The translations under genes and the position numbers were made by a program. The notes beneath the pieces are model-generated. The model was not told where the DNA came from. It ran no database searches and saw only the letters and a list, made by a program, of their open reading frames with translations. A stretch of DNA of 64,000 bases from CAVQCT01 sp964520865. Its GTDB lineage: Bacteria > Zixibacteria > MSB-5A5 > GN15 > FEB-12. The stretch is taken from assembly GCA_964520865.1 (NCBI GenBank), contig CAZFOY010000006.1, positions 29,426-93,425 of the forward strand. Direction: 5' to 3'. This document shows, in pieces, positions 7,308 to 16,516 of this stretch (position 1 is its first letter; every line of letters starts with the position of its first letter).

Positions 7308-10018
7308 TTGTGGCGGACGTCGTTGAACAGTACTTGAGCACCGGTGAAATCGGTAATGCCGACGCCAACGAGCTGGCGGAACTTGTCCGCACGGCGGTTC
7401 ATCGGGAAGTTCAGCGATCCACCGATTCCGGTCTCAAGATGGCGCGACTGTTCGTCCGTCGAGCCCGTCCTGATGGAGGAGTTCTGCTGCAGGCGGCCTA
7501 TCGCGCGCTTGGCTGGGCGTTTCACGTCGCGAACAAATATGGAGCCGCGAAGGACGCCTACCTTGAAGCGAGGCAGCTTGCTCTTCGCGATCCGTTAGTA
7601 AGAGGAAAGATCGATCGCGTTTTGATCGATGTGTATATGTATCTGGGCGATGACAAGGAAGCCCGCAAGCGAGCGCACAAGGCAATGTCTACCTTCGAGC
7701 GAATAGGAAACAAGGCGGAACGTGAAGCAACCCGGGTCAACTACGCCAATCTGTTGCATCGACAGGACCGCCATCGCGAAGCGTTTGAGCAATATCGCGC
7801 CGCTCGTAGATACTTTGAAAAGGGATCTGACCGGCTCAAGCTCGCCCTTTGCGCGTACAACGAAGCGAATACGCTGGTTCAATTGATCGAATTTCCGGAG
7901 GCGCTGAAGCGTTACAAGAAAGCAGAGTCGATTTTTCGAGAGTTCCACTACGACCTCTATGCGAATGAAGCAGTCTACGGTGTTGCATGGCTGCAGATGC
8001 TTCAGGGAAATTATCATGAGGCGCTCACCCTGCTCATTCGGGCGAAGCAGGAGTATTCCAGGCACGGCCATCCGCACGGTGTGGTGCTGTGTCTGTTGGA
8101 CATCGCAGAGATCTATTCTAACCTGAACCTCTGGACAGACTCACTGCACGCTGCCCGACTCGCGGAGAGTCAGGCCAAGCGGCTCGGGACCGGATATGAA
8201 CTGGCCAAAGCCGCATTCTTCCGCAGTCAGGCAGCCTACGCAATCGGTCGAGTCGCTGAATCTCGAAAAGCAATCTTTCGGGCACGGAGGGGATTCGAAG
8301 CGGTCGGCAACAAAGGGTTTCTGGCGGCGGTCGAGTTCTTTGAGACGAGCTTTGCGGCAAAGACGCACGGACCAGACTTGAAATCCCTCAAACAGACCCG
8401 TTCTCTGTTCGGTCGCGCCCAACTTCCGGTTTGGGAGGCGATGTGTGATCTTCAGTTGGTCCGCAGCTCTGCTTTTGACAGGACTGCTTTCAAACGGCTG
8501 AAAACGAATCCGGCGGTGCAATCGATTCCGTATCTTCTGGCTGAATGGCAGATAGTGCAGGGAGATATAGAGGCGTTGAACGGCGGGATGGAAAAGGCCC
8601 GGATCAACTGGACCAGGGCAGCTGATATTCTCGATGAATTGCGGGTGAAGCTGCCGCCGATTGAACTAAGATCGAATTTCATGAAGGGGAGAACAAGTCC
8701 GCACGAAAGACTGGTCGAGGCACAGGCGGAAGCTAATCCGGCTGATGCCGCGGCGTGGTCAGAACGCTGGCGGACGGCCGGGCTGTGGGCTCCTCTCATC
8801 TCCTCAGAAAGTGATTCGGCTGAACGCACGCGCGCCAGAGAAAGTCTCAGTCGACTCGCTCACGCGGTATCTGATTTTACTACCCGGTTGACCGACAGCA
8901 CAGGAAGCAGGGGCACAGCCCAAATCGAACACAACTCCGAATTAGAGCAGATCCAGCGACGGATTCGGCAGGATCTTTCGATGCTTGAGAAGGGGCACGT
9001 GACTCGCGAACACGATATCGCGCGACTCAAGCGGCTGTTTAGAACGGTGGCGAAGCAGGCCGCGATCGTTCAGTTCCAACAGGTTGGCGATGATCTTCTC
9101 GCATTCGTGCACGCTGACTCCGGGATTCATTTTCATAGATTCGTCGATGGACGGCGGAAGCTTCTGGAATTCACCGGATGGTGGCAGATCCTTCTTTCAA
9201 GAAGCATGATGGCGGCCGGACGGGGAAGCGAGCGCGACATCGCCGAAGAAAACTCGCTGTTCCGCGAACTGGGTGACTGGCTCTGGGGAAATCTTGAGGT
9301 TCCGCCGGATACCGAACGGGTCGTTCTGCTTCCGGACGGCATGATGTTCAACCTCCCATGGACCGCTCTCGCACCGGGAGGAAAATGCCTGCTGGATCGC
9401 TACGATCTGGTCGCCGCCCCGAGTCTCAGGCATTTCCTGCACGCTCAGGCGATCAGAGTGTCGTCGCAAAAGGGGATGATATTTGTCGGTCGGTCGGACG
9501 ATCTACCCGAGGTCCGAAGTGAAGTTTCCGAGCTTGGGGGCAAGAGAGGTCTCAAAGCGGAATTGAAAGATCGGTGCCGTCGTGAAGATTGGCCAGACTC
9601 AGGCGAAGCAAAGTTCTGGCACTACGCAGGTCATGCTCGGTTCAGGAGTGACAATCCGCTCTACTCATCGCTATCTCTGGAGGACGGCCCGCTTTTCGCC
9701 GCTGATTTTCGCCTGAAAAGGACACGGGTCGAGCTAATAACGCTTGCGGCCTGTCGTACGGGACAACAGATTTATATGCCCGGGGAGCAATCTTCGGGAT
9801 TGGTGCGCTCTCTGCTCGAAATGGGAGCCCGCACCGTCATCGCAGGGAACTGGGCTGTCGATGACGCATCAACCGCCTTATGGATGCGCGAATTCTACAA
9901 TAGATACTTGAGAGGTGCAACAGCGAATAGCGCCGCCAGAGCTGCCGTTGAATCAGTAAGGGATGAATTCCCTTCGGCGTTGCACTGGGCGGCATTTTCA
10001 GTGTTCGGTGCATTTTGA
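7304..10018 (+). CDS. TPR-CHAT caspase-like protease
   Basis: A 904-residue protein. Roughly residues 25-450 are tandem tetratricopeptide-like helical repeats (motifs such as AYRALGWAFHVANKYGAAKD and ALCAYNEANTLVQLIEFPEA). A linker with coiled-coil character (540-600) precedes the C-terminal CHAT domain (about 630-904). The catalytic dyad is intact: H777 in HYAGHA and C817 in LAACRTG, and the LLPDGMMFNLPW strand is also typical. CHAT domains are clan CD cysteine proteases related to separase and caspases. The protein has no signal peptide or membrane segment, so it should act in the cytoplasm. It starts at GTG overlapping the stop of the candidate anti-sigma factor and is followed 12 bp later by a secreted subtilisin gene. 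The likely substrate, by context, is the anti-sigma protein; this is inference. Confidence 0.9.
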   Translation: MIVADVVEQYLSTGEIGNADANELAELVRTAVHREVQRSTDSGLKMARLFVRRARPDGGVLLQAAYRALGWAFHVANKYGAAKDAYLEARQLALRDPLVRGKIDRVLIDVYMYLGDDKEARKRAHKAMSTFERIGNKAEREATRVNYANLLHRQDRHREAFEQYRAARRYFEKGSDRLKLALCAYNEANTLVQLIEFPEALKRYKKAESIFREFHYDLYANEAVYGVAWLQMLQGNYHEALTLLIRAKQEYSRHGHPHGVVLCLLDIAEIYSNLNLWTDSLHAARLAESQAKRLGTGYELAKAAFFRSQAAYAIGRVAESRKAIFRARRGFEAVGNKGFLAAVEFFETSFAAKTHGPDLKSLKQTRSLFGRAQLPVWEAMCDLQLVRSSAFDRTAFKRLKTNPAVQSIPYLLAEWQIVQGDIEALNGGMEKARINWTRAADILDELRVKLPPIELRSNFMKGRTSPHERLVEAQAEANPADAAAWSERWRTAGLWAPLISSESDSAERTRARESLSRLAHAVSDFTTRLTDSTGSRGTAQIEHNSELEQIQRRIRQDLSMLEKGHVTREHDIARLKRLFRTVAKQAAIVQFQQVGDDLLAFVHADSGIHFHRFVDGRRKLLEFTGWWQILLSRSMMAAGRGSERDIAEENSLFRELGDWLWGNLEVPPDTERVVLLPDGMMFNLPWTALAPGGKCLLDRYDLVAAPSLRHFLHAQAIRVSSQKGMIFVGRSDDLPEVRSEVSELGGKRGLKAELKDRCRREDWPDSGEAKFWHYAGHARFRSDNPLYSSLSLEDGPLFAADFRLKRTRVELITLAACRTGQQIYMPGEQSSGLVRSLLEMGARTVIAGNWAVDDASTALWMREFYNRYLRGATANSAARAAVESVRDEFPSALHWAAFSVFGAF

Positions 10019-10030
10019 GGAGAGATTGAT

Positions 10031-12214
10031 ATGAATATTTCGGCAAACTATCGCATTCTTCTGATAACTCTGGCCTGTCTGTTAATCCTGTCGGCAGTTT
10101 CCGCGTCGGCACAGCAGTACGAGCCTGATCACCTCGTTGTCGAAATGAAAGAGGGATTCTCCATCGATCTGGTGAACGCCCAATTCGGTACGACTACGGC
10201 TCAGCACCTGCAATTGCTCGATGTTTACCTCCTCAATGTGCCGTTGGGAGCGGATTTGGAAGCGCTCTCGGACGAAATTTTGCAGATGCCGGAGGTTGAA
10301 GATTGTCACCCGAATTTCTTCGTAGATCCGATGCAGTCGGTGCAAGGGAGCCTGCCTATTTCGGACGATATTACCGGCGATGGTTACAACGGCCAGCCGG
10401 CGGTCCGGGCGCTTCGCCTGCCGGAGGCTCATGAGATTTCCACCGGTGCAGGAGTCAAAGTAGCCGTTCTCGATGGCGGGGTGGATTATACTCACCCAGC
10501 ATTGCAGGGACACGTAATCTCGGGATACGATTACATCGACAATGATTCGGACGCCTTTGACGAACCGGGCGGAGCGAACCACGGGCATGGTACCTTCGTT
10601 GCCGGAATAATTCACCTGGTGGCGCCGGATGCGCAGATCGTTTCGTATCGGGTGGCCGATACGGCCGGTCGATCCGACGGTTATCTGGTGGCCGAAGCAA
10701 TGATGCAGGCTATCGCCGACAGCTGTCGTGTTATCAATATCAGTATGGTCATGTACGGGCAACACGCCGCTATCCGAAGGGCAATTCGTTACGGCTATGA
10801 GCATAGGTGCGTCACTATCGTTGCGTCGGGAAATGGAGCCGACACCATTCCGCGATATCCGGCCTCCGATGGTCTGGCAGTGTCGGTCGCGGCCTTGGAT
10901 TCGACCGACGCTCTGGCGAATTTCTCCTCCTACGGGTCACATATAAATGTCTGTGCACCGGGAGAGGCGATCCATTCCACGTATCTCGACTCGGCGTATG
11001 CCGTTTGGAGCGGAAGTAGTTTCGCGGCTCCGTTTGTCGCCGGCGAGGCGGCCCTGCTGACTGCCTACAAGCCGTATTTCTCCGGGTTCCACGTGTGGAC
11101 CTGTCTTTTGAACGGTGCGGACAATATCGATGCTGAGAATCCCGATTACGTTGGAATGCTTGGCAACGGCAAAGCGGATCCTGACCTTGCCTTCACCTGG
11201 GATCCGGTGATATGTGGAGATGTCGATGGTTCAGGTTCTCTTGCTGTTACGGACATGCTACGAACCGCCTATTACCTTGCGGACTTAGCCAACTGCGGCG
11301 ATTCCGTGAACACGCCGGTCAGCATATCTCCGGCTTTCCTTGAAGCGGCCGATGTTAACGGAGTGTCGGGCGTTAATGTTACCGACCTTGGCCGTATGCT
11401 CCGCTATTACTTCGGAGTCGGGGAACCGCCTTGCGCAGGATCAGATCCTGCTCCCTCCAGCCTCGGTTCGGTGGTCCTTGACTCTGTAGACGGTTTGGTG
11501 GGACAGAGTGAATTGACCATCAACGAGCCAATCACATTCTATCTCCGTGTCGATGCATCTGATGCGCCGCTCCTGGATATTGTGAGCAGCGGATTTCGAC
11601 TTTATTCTCCGGATTCGGCCGAATGGTCCGGCTTGACGATTCCGACCGATGGCGACGAGATCACCCTGAATCCCGGGGAAGTGAACATTGCGGTATGCAA
11701 ATTCGATTCGGTAAGTGCGCGGCTTGGGCCGGCCAGCTGTTCCGTTTCAGAGTCCTCGGGATTCGGTATTTTGCTCGTACAGCCGATTCCGATTCCTGCA
11801 GGTTATAGCGGAGTCCTCTTCCGAATTTCGATCGGATCCTTCGGCTCTGAGGATATCGGTAAGACGCTTTTCCTGGACACGGCGACCTTCGGAAACGGAG
11901 CGAATTGGACCTGGGATTCCCCGATTCAGGGCAGCATCCTGCCGGCGTGGGGAGGGCCTTATAGGTTCACGATCGTGGAGCCTGACTATTATCCGGGTGA
12001 CATCAATAACGACGGGTTTCTGGATGTCAGCGATCTAATCTACGCCGTCGACTATGCTTTCGCACAAGGGGCGCAACCGGTCAACCCCGACGCGTGCGAT
12101 GTCAACGGAGATTGCTGCGTTCTCGATATTTCCGACCTGACCTATCTCGTTGACTATTTCTTTGGCTCGGGAGTGCGGCCTGTCTACGGTTGCTCTCGAC
12201 CGGGTTCATGGTAG
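10031..12214 (+). CDS. Secreted subtilisin-family (S8) protease with two dockerin-like pairs
   Basis: 727 residues: signal peptide (about 1-28), an I9/fervidolysin-like propeptide region (about 30-105), then an S8 catalytic domain with Asp148 in VAVLDGGVD, His186 in NHGHGTFVAG and Ser330 in GSSFAAP. The Ser motif has GSS in place of the common GTS. After the protease come a dockerin-like calcium-loop pair (about 395-465; GDVDGSGSLAVTD and AADVNG...VTD), a beta domain, and a second pair (about 655-718; GDINNDGFLDVSD and CDVNGDCCVLDISD) ending the protein. No type IX tail is present. The ribosome site GAGGAGA is good. The beta-plus-dockerin part is repeated in the next gene. It probably works outside the cell or on the surface. 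Confidence 0.88.
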   Translation: MNISANYRILLITLACLLILSAVSASAQQYEPDHLVVEMKEGFSIDLVNAQFGTTTAQHLQLLDVYLLNVPLGADLEALSDEILQMPEVEDCHPNFFVDPMQSVQGSLPISDDITGDGYNGQPAVRALRLPEAHEISTGAGVKVAVLDGGVDYTHPALQGHVISGYDYIDNDSDAFDEPGGANHGHGTFVAGIIHLVAPDAQIVSYRVADTAGRSDGYLVAEAMMQAIADSCRVINISMVMYGQHAAIRRAIRYGYEHRCVTIVASGNGADTIPRYPASDGLAVSVAALDSTDALANFSSYGSHINVCAPGEAIHSTYLDSAYAVWSGSSFAAPFVAGEAALLTAYKPYFSGFHVWTCLLNGADNIDAENPDYVGMLGNGKADPDLAFTWDPVICGDVDGSGSLAVTDMLRTAYYLADLANCGDSVNTPVSISPAFLEAADVNGVSGVNVTDLGRMLRYYFGVGEPPCAGSDPAPSSLGSVVLDSVDGLVGQSELTINEPITFYLRVDASDAPLLDIVSSGFRLYSPDSAEWSGLTIPTDGDEITLNPGEVNIAVCKFDSVSARLGPASCSVSESSGFGILLVQPIPIPAGYSGVLFRISIGSFGSEDIGKTLFLDTATFGNGANWTWDSPIQGSILPAWGGPYRFTIVEPDYYPGDINNDGFLDVSDLIYAVDYAFAQGAQPVNPDACDVNGDCCVLDISDLTYLVDYFFGSGVRPVYGCSRPGSW

Positions 12215-12368
12215 GGACAGTCAATCGGTCCGAACTTATCGCACTGTGCGTTTGTACTAATCGAGTTCGAGCTGACACTTAACAGTAAAACTACCACTTA
12301 AACCAAGGCTCCCAATCCTTCCGGAGGAAAGCGCCCGGGAAATAAGGGAGAATCGAAAGGAGCGTGAC

Positions 12369-14012
12369 ATGTCACGAGGAAAGGTACTGTTTGTTCTGCT
12401 CTGCCTGGCGGTGGTTTCACTGCTGCCTCTTTCGAAGGCTTCCGCACAGTACGATACGCTGAGATGCGGAAACGTCGATCACAACGGATGGCTGGATATC
12501 ACCGACGCCGTCGCGTTTATGCAGTATTTGTTTGATCTGGACGATCCGGCTCCGGCTGGAATCGACCTGGGCGATGTAGACGGGAGATCCGGTATGGGCG
12601 CCGGTGATATGAATTACATGCTGTATTATTACCTTATGGGCGGTTCATTACCCTGCCAGGGGCCGGAACCTCCCGATCCGGTCAGCGGTGGTTCGGTACA
12701 TTTAGTTTCGGTCAGCGGTCTACAACAGGACGGCACAGTCTGCGCCGGTCGGGTCCTGACGTTCACTTTCCAAATCTCCGGTTGGGATACACTCAATGTC
12801 ATGACCGTATCCAACGGGTTCAAAGTCACTTCGCCGGACGATCCCGGTAGCGGAATTGACGCGAGCCTCAACTTCGATATTGATTCTCTCTGGGCCGAAA
12901 CAGCGTCGCCGCAAGCGGCCGAGAATATGGGATTCTATGCGACAAGAAGGCCAATACTCATTTCAATGTATCCGTGGCAAGTGGTGTATCACGATTTGCC
13001 CGACTACTTCACTATCACCGTACAGCCGTTGGGCGACGAATGGATTGGCAAGACTATAGTGATCGATTCCTCGTTGTACGGCCACCTAGGAGACTGGGGT
13101 TGGTACTCGGATCAAACTACGCAGATCATCCCGAGTTGGGGCGGACCGTACACGTTTACGGTCGGCGAGCCGAACTACCTGGCCGGGGATATCGATGACA
13201 ACTGGAGTCTCGACATATCAGATCTTGTTGCCCTTGCCGAGTTCATGTTTCTTGACGGTCCCAACCCGCCGATTATGGAGGCATCTGATGTCAATGGCGA
13301 TTGCAGCCTGGGTGATATCTCCGATCTGACCTATTTTGTCGAGTATCAGTTCGGCCATGGTTCTGATCTAAGGTACAGCTGCAGCCAGGTCAACAAGCGA
13401 GCTGTGGGCGATCTGACGGTGGAGGTGAGTCAGGCCATCGTCGGCGACAACACGATCATTTCTCTGAATTCGTCTGCTGACCTGAAAGGAATTCGGCTCG
13501 AACTTTCCGGCGGGACAGCCGGCAAGGCGGTAAGCCTGGTTGGTAAAGACCTCGATCTGTTCCAGGGGACGAGGGAAGGAATCACCCGTATCGGGCTACT
13601 TGACATGCAAGGTGCTCAAGTGATACCGGCTGGTAATAACAGGCTGGTTGAACTTCCGGGCAAGTATCAGGTAGTTTCGGCAACAGTGTCGGATATGTAC
13701 AACCAGTCACACGCCGCATCTCTGGTGGCCGGAGAATCGGTGCTGCCGACCGGCTTCAGTCTCGAACAAAACTACCCGAACCCGTTCAACCCGACGACGA
13801 ACCTGAACTTCAGCCTTGCTGTCGCAAGCGATGTGCAATTAGAAGTCTACAACATTGCCGGGCAAAAAGTCGCCACGCTGGTGAGCGGACGAATGGAAGC
13901 GGGAGAGCATGTAGTCACGTTTGACGCGAGCAATCTGGCAAGTGGGATTTATCTGTATCGTCTCGATGCCGGACAATTCTCACAGACGCGCAAAATGATC
14001 CTCCTCAAGTAG
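12369..14012 (+). CDS. Secreted dockerin-repeat protein with type IX C-terminal tail
   Basis: The 547-residue protein has a signal peptide (cleavage near ASAQ) and a dockerin-like pair at about 34-92 (GNVDHNGWLDITD, GDVDGRSGMGAGD). A beta domain follows, then a second pair at about 273-335 (AGDIDDNWSLDISD, SDVNGDCSLGDISD), a spacer, and a type IX sorting domain at about 458-547 (LEQNYPNPFNP, ending KMILLK). The dockerin-beta-dockerin block clearly matches the C-terminal half of the preceding subtilisin, including WGGPYxFT just before the second pair. No catalytic domain is seen. It lies 154 bp after the protease gene with its own ribosome site (AAAGGAG) and ends the locus at a strong terminator. 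A surface partner or substrate of the protease is a reasonable guess. Confidence 0.8.
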   Translation: MSRGKVLFVLLCLAVVSLLPLSKASAQYDTLRCGNVDHNGWLDITDAVAFMQYLFDLDDPAPAGIDLGDVDGRSGMGAGDMNYMLYYYLMGGSLPCQGPEPPDPVSGGSVHLVSVSGLQQDGTVCAGRVLTFTFQISGWDTLNVMTVSNGFKVTSPDDPGSGIDASLNFDIDSLWAETASPQAAENMGFYATRRPILISMYPWQVVYHDLPDYFTITVQPLGDEWIGKTIVIDSSLYGHLGDWGWYSDQTTQIIPSWGGPYTFTVGEPNYLAGDIDDNWSLDISDLVALAEFMFLDGPNPPIMEASDVNGDCSLGDISDLTYFVEYQFGHGSDLRYSCSQVNKRAVGDLTVEVSQAIVGDNTIISLNSSADLKGIRLELSGGTAGKAVSLVGKDLDLFQGTREGITRIGLLDMQGAQVIPAGNNRLVELPGKYQVVSATVSDMYNQSHAASLVAGESVLPTGFSLEQNYPNPFNPTTNLNFSLAVASDVQLEVYNIAGQKVATLVSGRMEAGEHVVTFDASNLASGIYLYRLDAGQFSQTRKMILLK

Positions 14013-14040
14013 CACCCGTGGATCTGTTGTACCCTACAAA

Positions 14041-14063
14041 CCCCCGCGGCGCGGGGGTTTTTT
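14041..14063 (+). terminator. Strong rho-independent terminator closing the sigma/CHAT locus
   Basis: CCCCCGC (14041-14047) pairs perfectly with GCGGGGG (14051-14057) around a 3-base loop, followed by six T residues. It begins 28 bp after the dockerin/type IX gene stop. Confidence 0.9.
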
Positions 14064-14521
14064 CTGAACAGAGACAAATGGTAGCATCGTTCATTGACGA
14101 ATGGCAATAGACCGTGAACTTGCCTCGGTGAATCTGTCCTCCCGAGTAACCAGTCGGGGTCTCGCCGGCGACATTCGAAATCGGCAACAACTCCTCCGGA
14201 GTATATGTTGGTCGCATTGACTCAGGGGTCAGGTCGAACTGAACAAGATCATTCTGTCGGAATGTCGGCCGCACGCAGGGAATCCGGCCGGACAGGGCAA
14301 TCCCTTCTGTTGCCTCAACTTAGGACGTGCGCTCCAGCTTGTCTGGCGGCCCATTTCCGTGTGATCGTATTTCACTTCTGCAATTCCGTGCAACCCAAAC
14401 AAAATCGTTGCGTACATACTCCATGTTTGCTATATGGAACTGTAGGACTGCATCTCGAAGTCTCCATCCAATTGTTCCCGTCCGAAAAATACGAATAACA
14501 TTGCAGGAGGAGGACAAACTT
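14064..14521. other. 458-bp intergenic stretch, no gene seen
   Basis: Frames here are short. One open frame (from 14327) only reads through into the S9 peptidase in phase and lacks a start with a ribosome site. A minus-strand 89-codon frame crosses the terminator and is judged spurious. No repeat or RNA motif is recognised. Confidence 0.5.
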
Positions 14522-16414
14522 ATGCGAGCGATTCCTGGTCCTATGCGGATTGTGGCGCTGGCGTTGTTGCTGACCCTGGTGGCAGGGTATACCTTGGCGA
14601 CACAGATTCCGATGGAGGATTTCTTTAGAAATCCACAACAGGCGTATTTCCAGATCTCTCCCGACGGGAAGTACGTGTCGTTCACGAAGCCGTACGAGAG
14701 GCGCATGAACATCTATGTGCAAAAGGCAGGTACGGATGAGGTTACCCGAGTAACCTCAGTCGCCGACAGGGATATCTGGACGTACTTGTGGAAAGGGAAT
14801 GATCGTCTGCTGTATCTGCAGGATTTCGGCGGCGATGAAAACTTCCATATCTTCGGAGTCGACCCAGATGGAAGCAACCTGAAGGATCTTACGCCGTTTG
14901 AAGGAGTTAAAGTAAATCTCGTGGACAACATGCCCGATCACGATACGGACATCCTGGTGTCGATGAACAAAGAGAACAAAGAGGTATTTGACGTCTACCG
15001 GCTCAATACCGTGACCGGCGATTTGACCCTCGTAGCCAAGAATCCGGGAAACGTATCCGGATGGATGACTGACCATAACTACGCCGTCAGAATCGCCAGT
15101 CGTACCGACGGCGTGAACAACACCATCCTGTATCGTGACTCACCCAGTGAGGAGTTTCGGGAGATTATGACCGTCGGGTTCAAAGATACATTTCAGCCAA
15201 TTCTGTTCACTTTCGACAACAAATATGTGTATGCGCTGTCTGATCTCGGAAGAGACAGACAGGCTATCGTAAAATATGATCTCGCGAAGAACGTCGAGTT
15301 GGAAGAGCTGTATCAGCATCCCGAAGTGGATGTTACTTCGCTGAATTACTCCCGCAAGCGTAAGGTCCTGACGTCGATCGGGTATACCGATTGGAAATTC
15401 CAGCGGAAAATTCTTGATCCGGTGACGGAGGGCTATTACAAGATCCTCGACAAGCGGTTCCCCGGATACGAAACCTATCTTACATTCAGCAATCGTGACG
15501 AAGATGTTTGGATAGCGCGGGCGGTGAGCGATCGGACTTTGGGATCGTACTATCTCTTCGATGCTCGTACCGGCGAGATCACCAAGCTGGCCGACCGGAG
15601 TCCCTGGCTGCCTGAGGATCAAATGGCGGAGATGAGGCCGATCTCGTTCAAATCGCGCGACGGCCTGACAATCCATGGCTATCTTACTGTACCGAACGGA
15701 GTGGAAGCGAGGAATCTTCCGGTTGTTGTCAATCCTCACGGCGGTCCCTGGCATCGCGACAGCTGGGGATTCAGCGGAGAGACGCAGTTCCTGGCCAATC
15801 GCGGATTTGCCGTCTTTCAGGTCAATTTTCGCGGGTCGACCGGATACGGCAAAAAGTTCTGGCAGGCTTCGTTCAAGGAGTGGGGGAAGAAGATGCAGGA
15901 TGACATTACCGACGGCGTTAACTGGCTAATCGACCAGGGCATTGCCAATCCGGAGAAGATCGCAATTTACGGAGGGAGTTATGGCGGCTATGCTACGCTG
16001 GCCGGGCTCACCTTCACACCCGACCTCTACGCCTGCGGCGTTGACTATGTCGGGGTATCAAATCTGTTTACCTTCATGAACACCATTCCGCCATACTGGA
16101 ATCTGTACCGCGAAATGCTTTACGAGATGGTGGGGAATCCCGAGAAGGACAGCGTTCTGATGGCCGAAGCATCACCTGTTTTCCACGTTGACAATATCAA
16201 AGTGCCGGTTCTGGTCGCCCAGGGCGCAAACGACCCGAGGGTCAACATCAACGAATCGAACCAGATCGTAGATGCCCTGAGGAAGCGAAATATCGAGGTG
16301 GTTTATATGGTCAAGGAGAACGAAGGGCATGGGTTCCAGAATGAAGAGAACACCTTCGACTTCTATCGTGCGATGGAGGAGTTTCTGACTGACCATCTGC
16401 TGGAAAACGATTAG
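14522..16414 (+). CDS. Secreted S9-family (acylaminoacyl/dipeptidyl) peptidase
   Basis: Starting at the ATG after AGGAGGAGG, the protein has 630 residues with a signal peptide (MRAIPGPMRIVALALLL..., cleavage near TLATQ). An N-terminal beta-propeller (about 25-370; ISPDGKYVSFTKP and ATDRDIWTYLW-like blades) covers an alpha/beta-hydrolase domain. The triad is visible: Ser486 in GGSYGGYA, Asp571 in GANDPRV and His603 in EGHGF, with the oxyanion HGGPW around residue 410. This matches prolyl-oligopeptidase family S9C, exported enzymes that trim peptides from their N-terminus. The longer frame back to 14327 gives an implausible N-terminus. It is likely monocistronic and probably periplasmic. Confidence 0.88.
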   Translation: MRAIPGPMRIVALALLLTLVAGYTLATQIPMEDFFRNPQQAYFQISPDGKYVSFTKPYERRMNIYVQKAGTDEVTRVTSVADRDIWTYLWKGNDRLLYLQDFGGDENFHIFGVDPDGSNLKDLTPFEGVKVNLVDNMPDHDTDILVSMNKENKEVFDVYRLNTVTGDLTLVAKNPGNVSGWMTDHNYAVRIASRTDGVNNTILYRDSPSEEFREIMTVGFKDTFQPILFTFDNKYVYALSDLGRDRQAIVKYDLAKNVELEELYQHPEVDVTSLNYSRKRKVLTSIGYTDWKFQRKILDPVTEGYYKILDKRFPGYETYLTFSNRDEDVWIARAVSDRTLGSYYLFDARTGEITKLADRSPWLPEDQMAEMRPISFKSRDGLTIHGYLTVPNGVEARNLPVVVNPHGGPWHRDSWGFSGETQFLANRGFAVFQVNFRGSTGYGKKFWQASFKEWGKKMQDDITDGVNWLIDQGIANPEKIAIYGGSYGGYATLAGLTFTPDLYACGVDYVGVSNLFTFMNTIPPYWNLYREMLYEMVGNPEKDSVLMAEASPVFHVDNIKVPVLVAQGANDPRVNINESNQIVDALRKRNIEVVYMVKENEGHGFQNEENTFDFYRAMEEFLTDHLLEND

Positions 16415-16516
16415 TGTCGAGTGAGCGAACAATATCCGAGGCAGGTCGAAGTTGAATCAGCTTCGACCTGTTCTCAAGTCATCGTTGAAGCGTTCGAGGG
16501 ATATGAGGTCCGGAAG

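Noticed and set aside
14005..14274. 89-codon minus-strand frame after the dockerin protein
   Set aside because: Crosses the strong terminator, lacks a ribosome site and has no recognisable domain.
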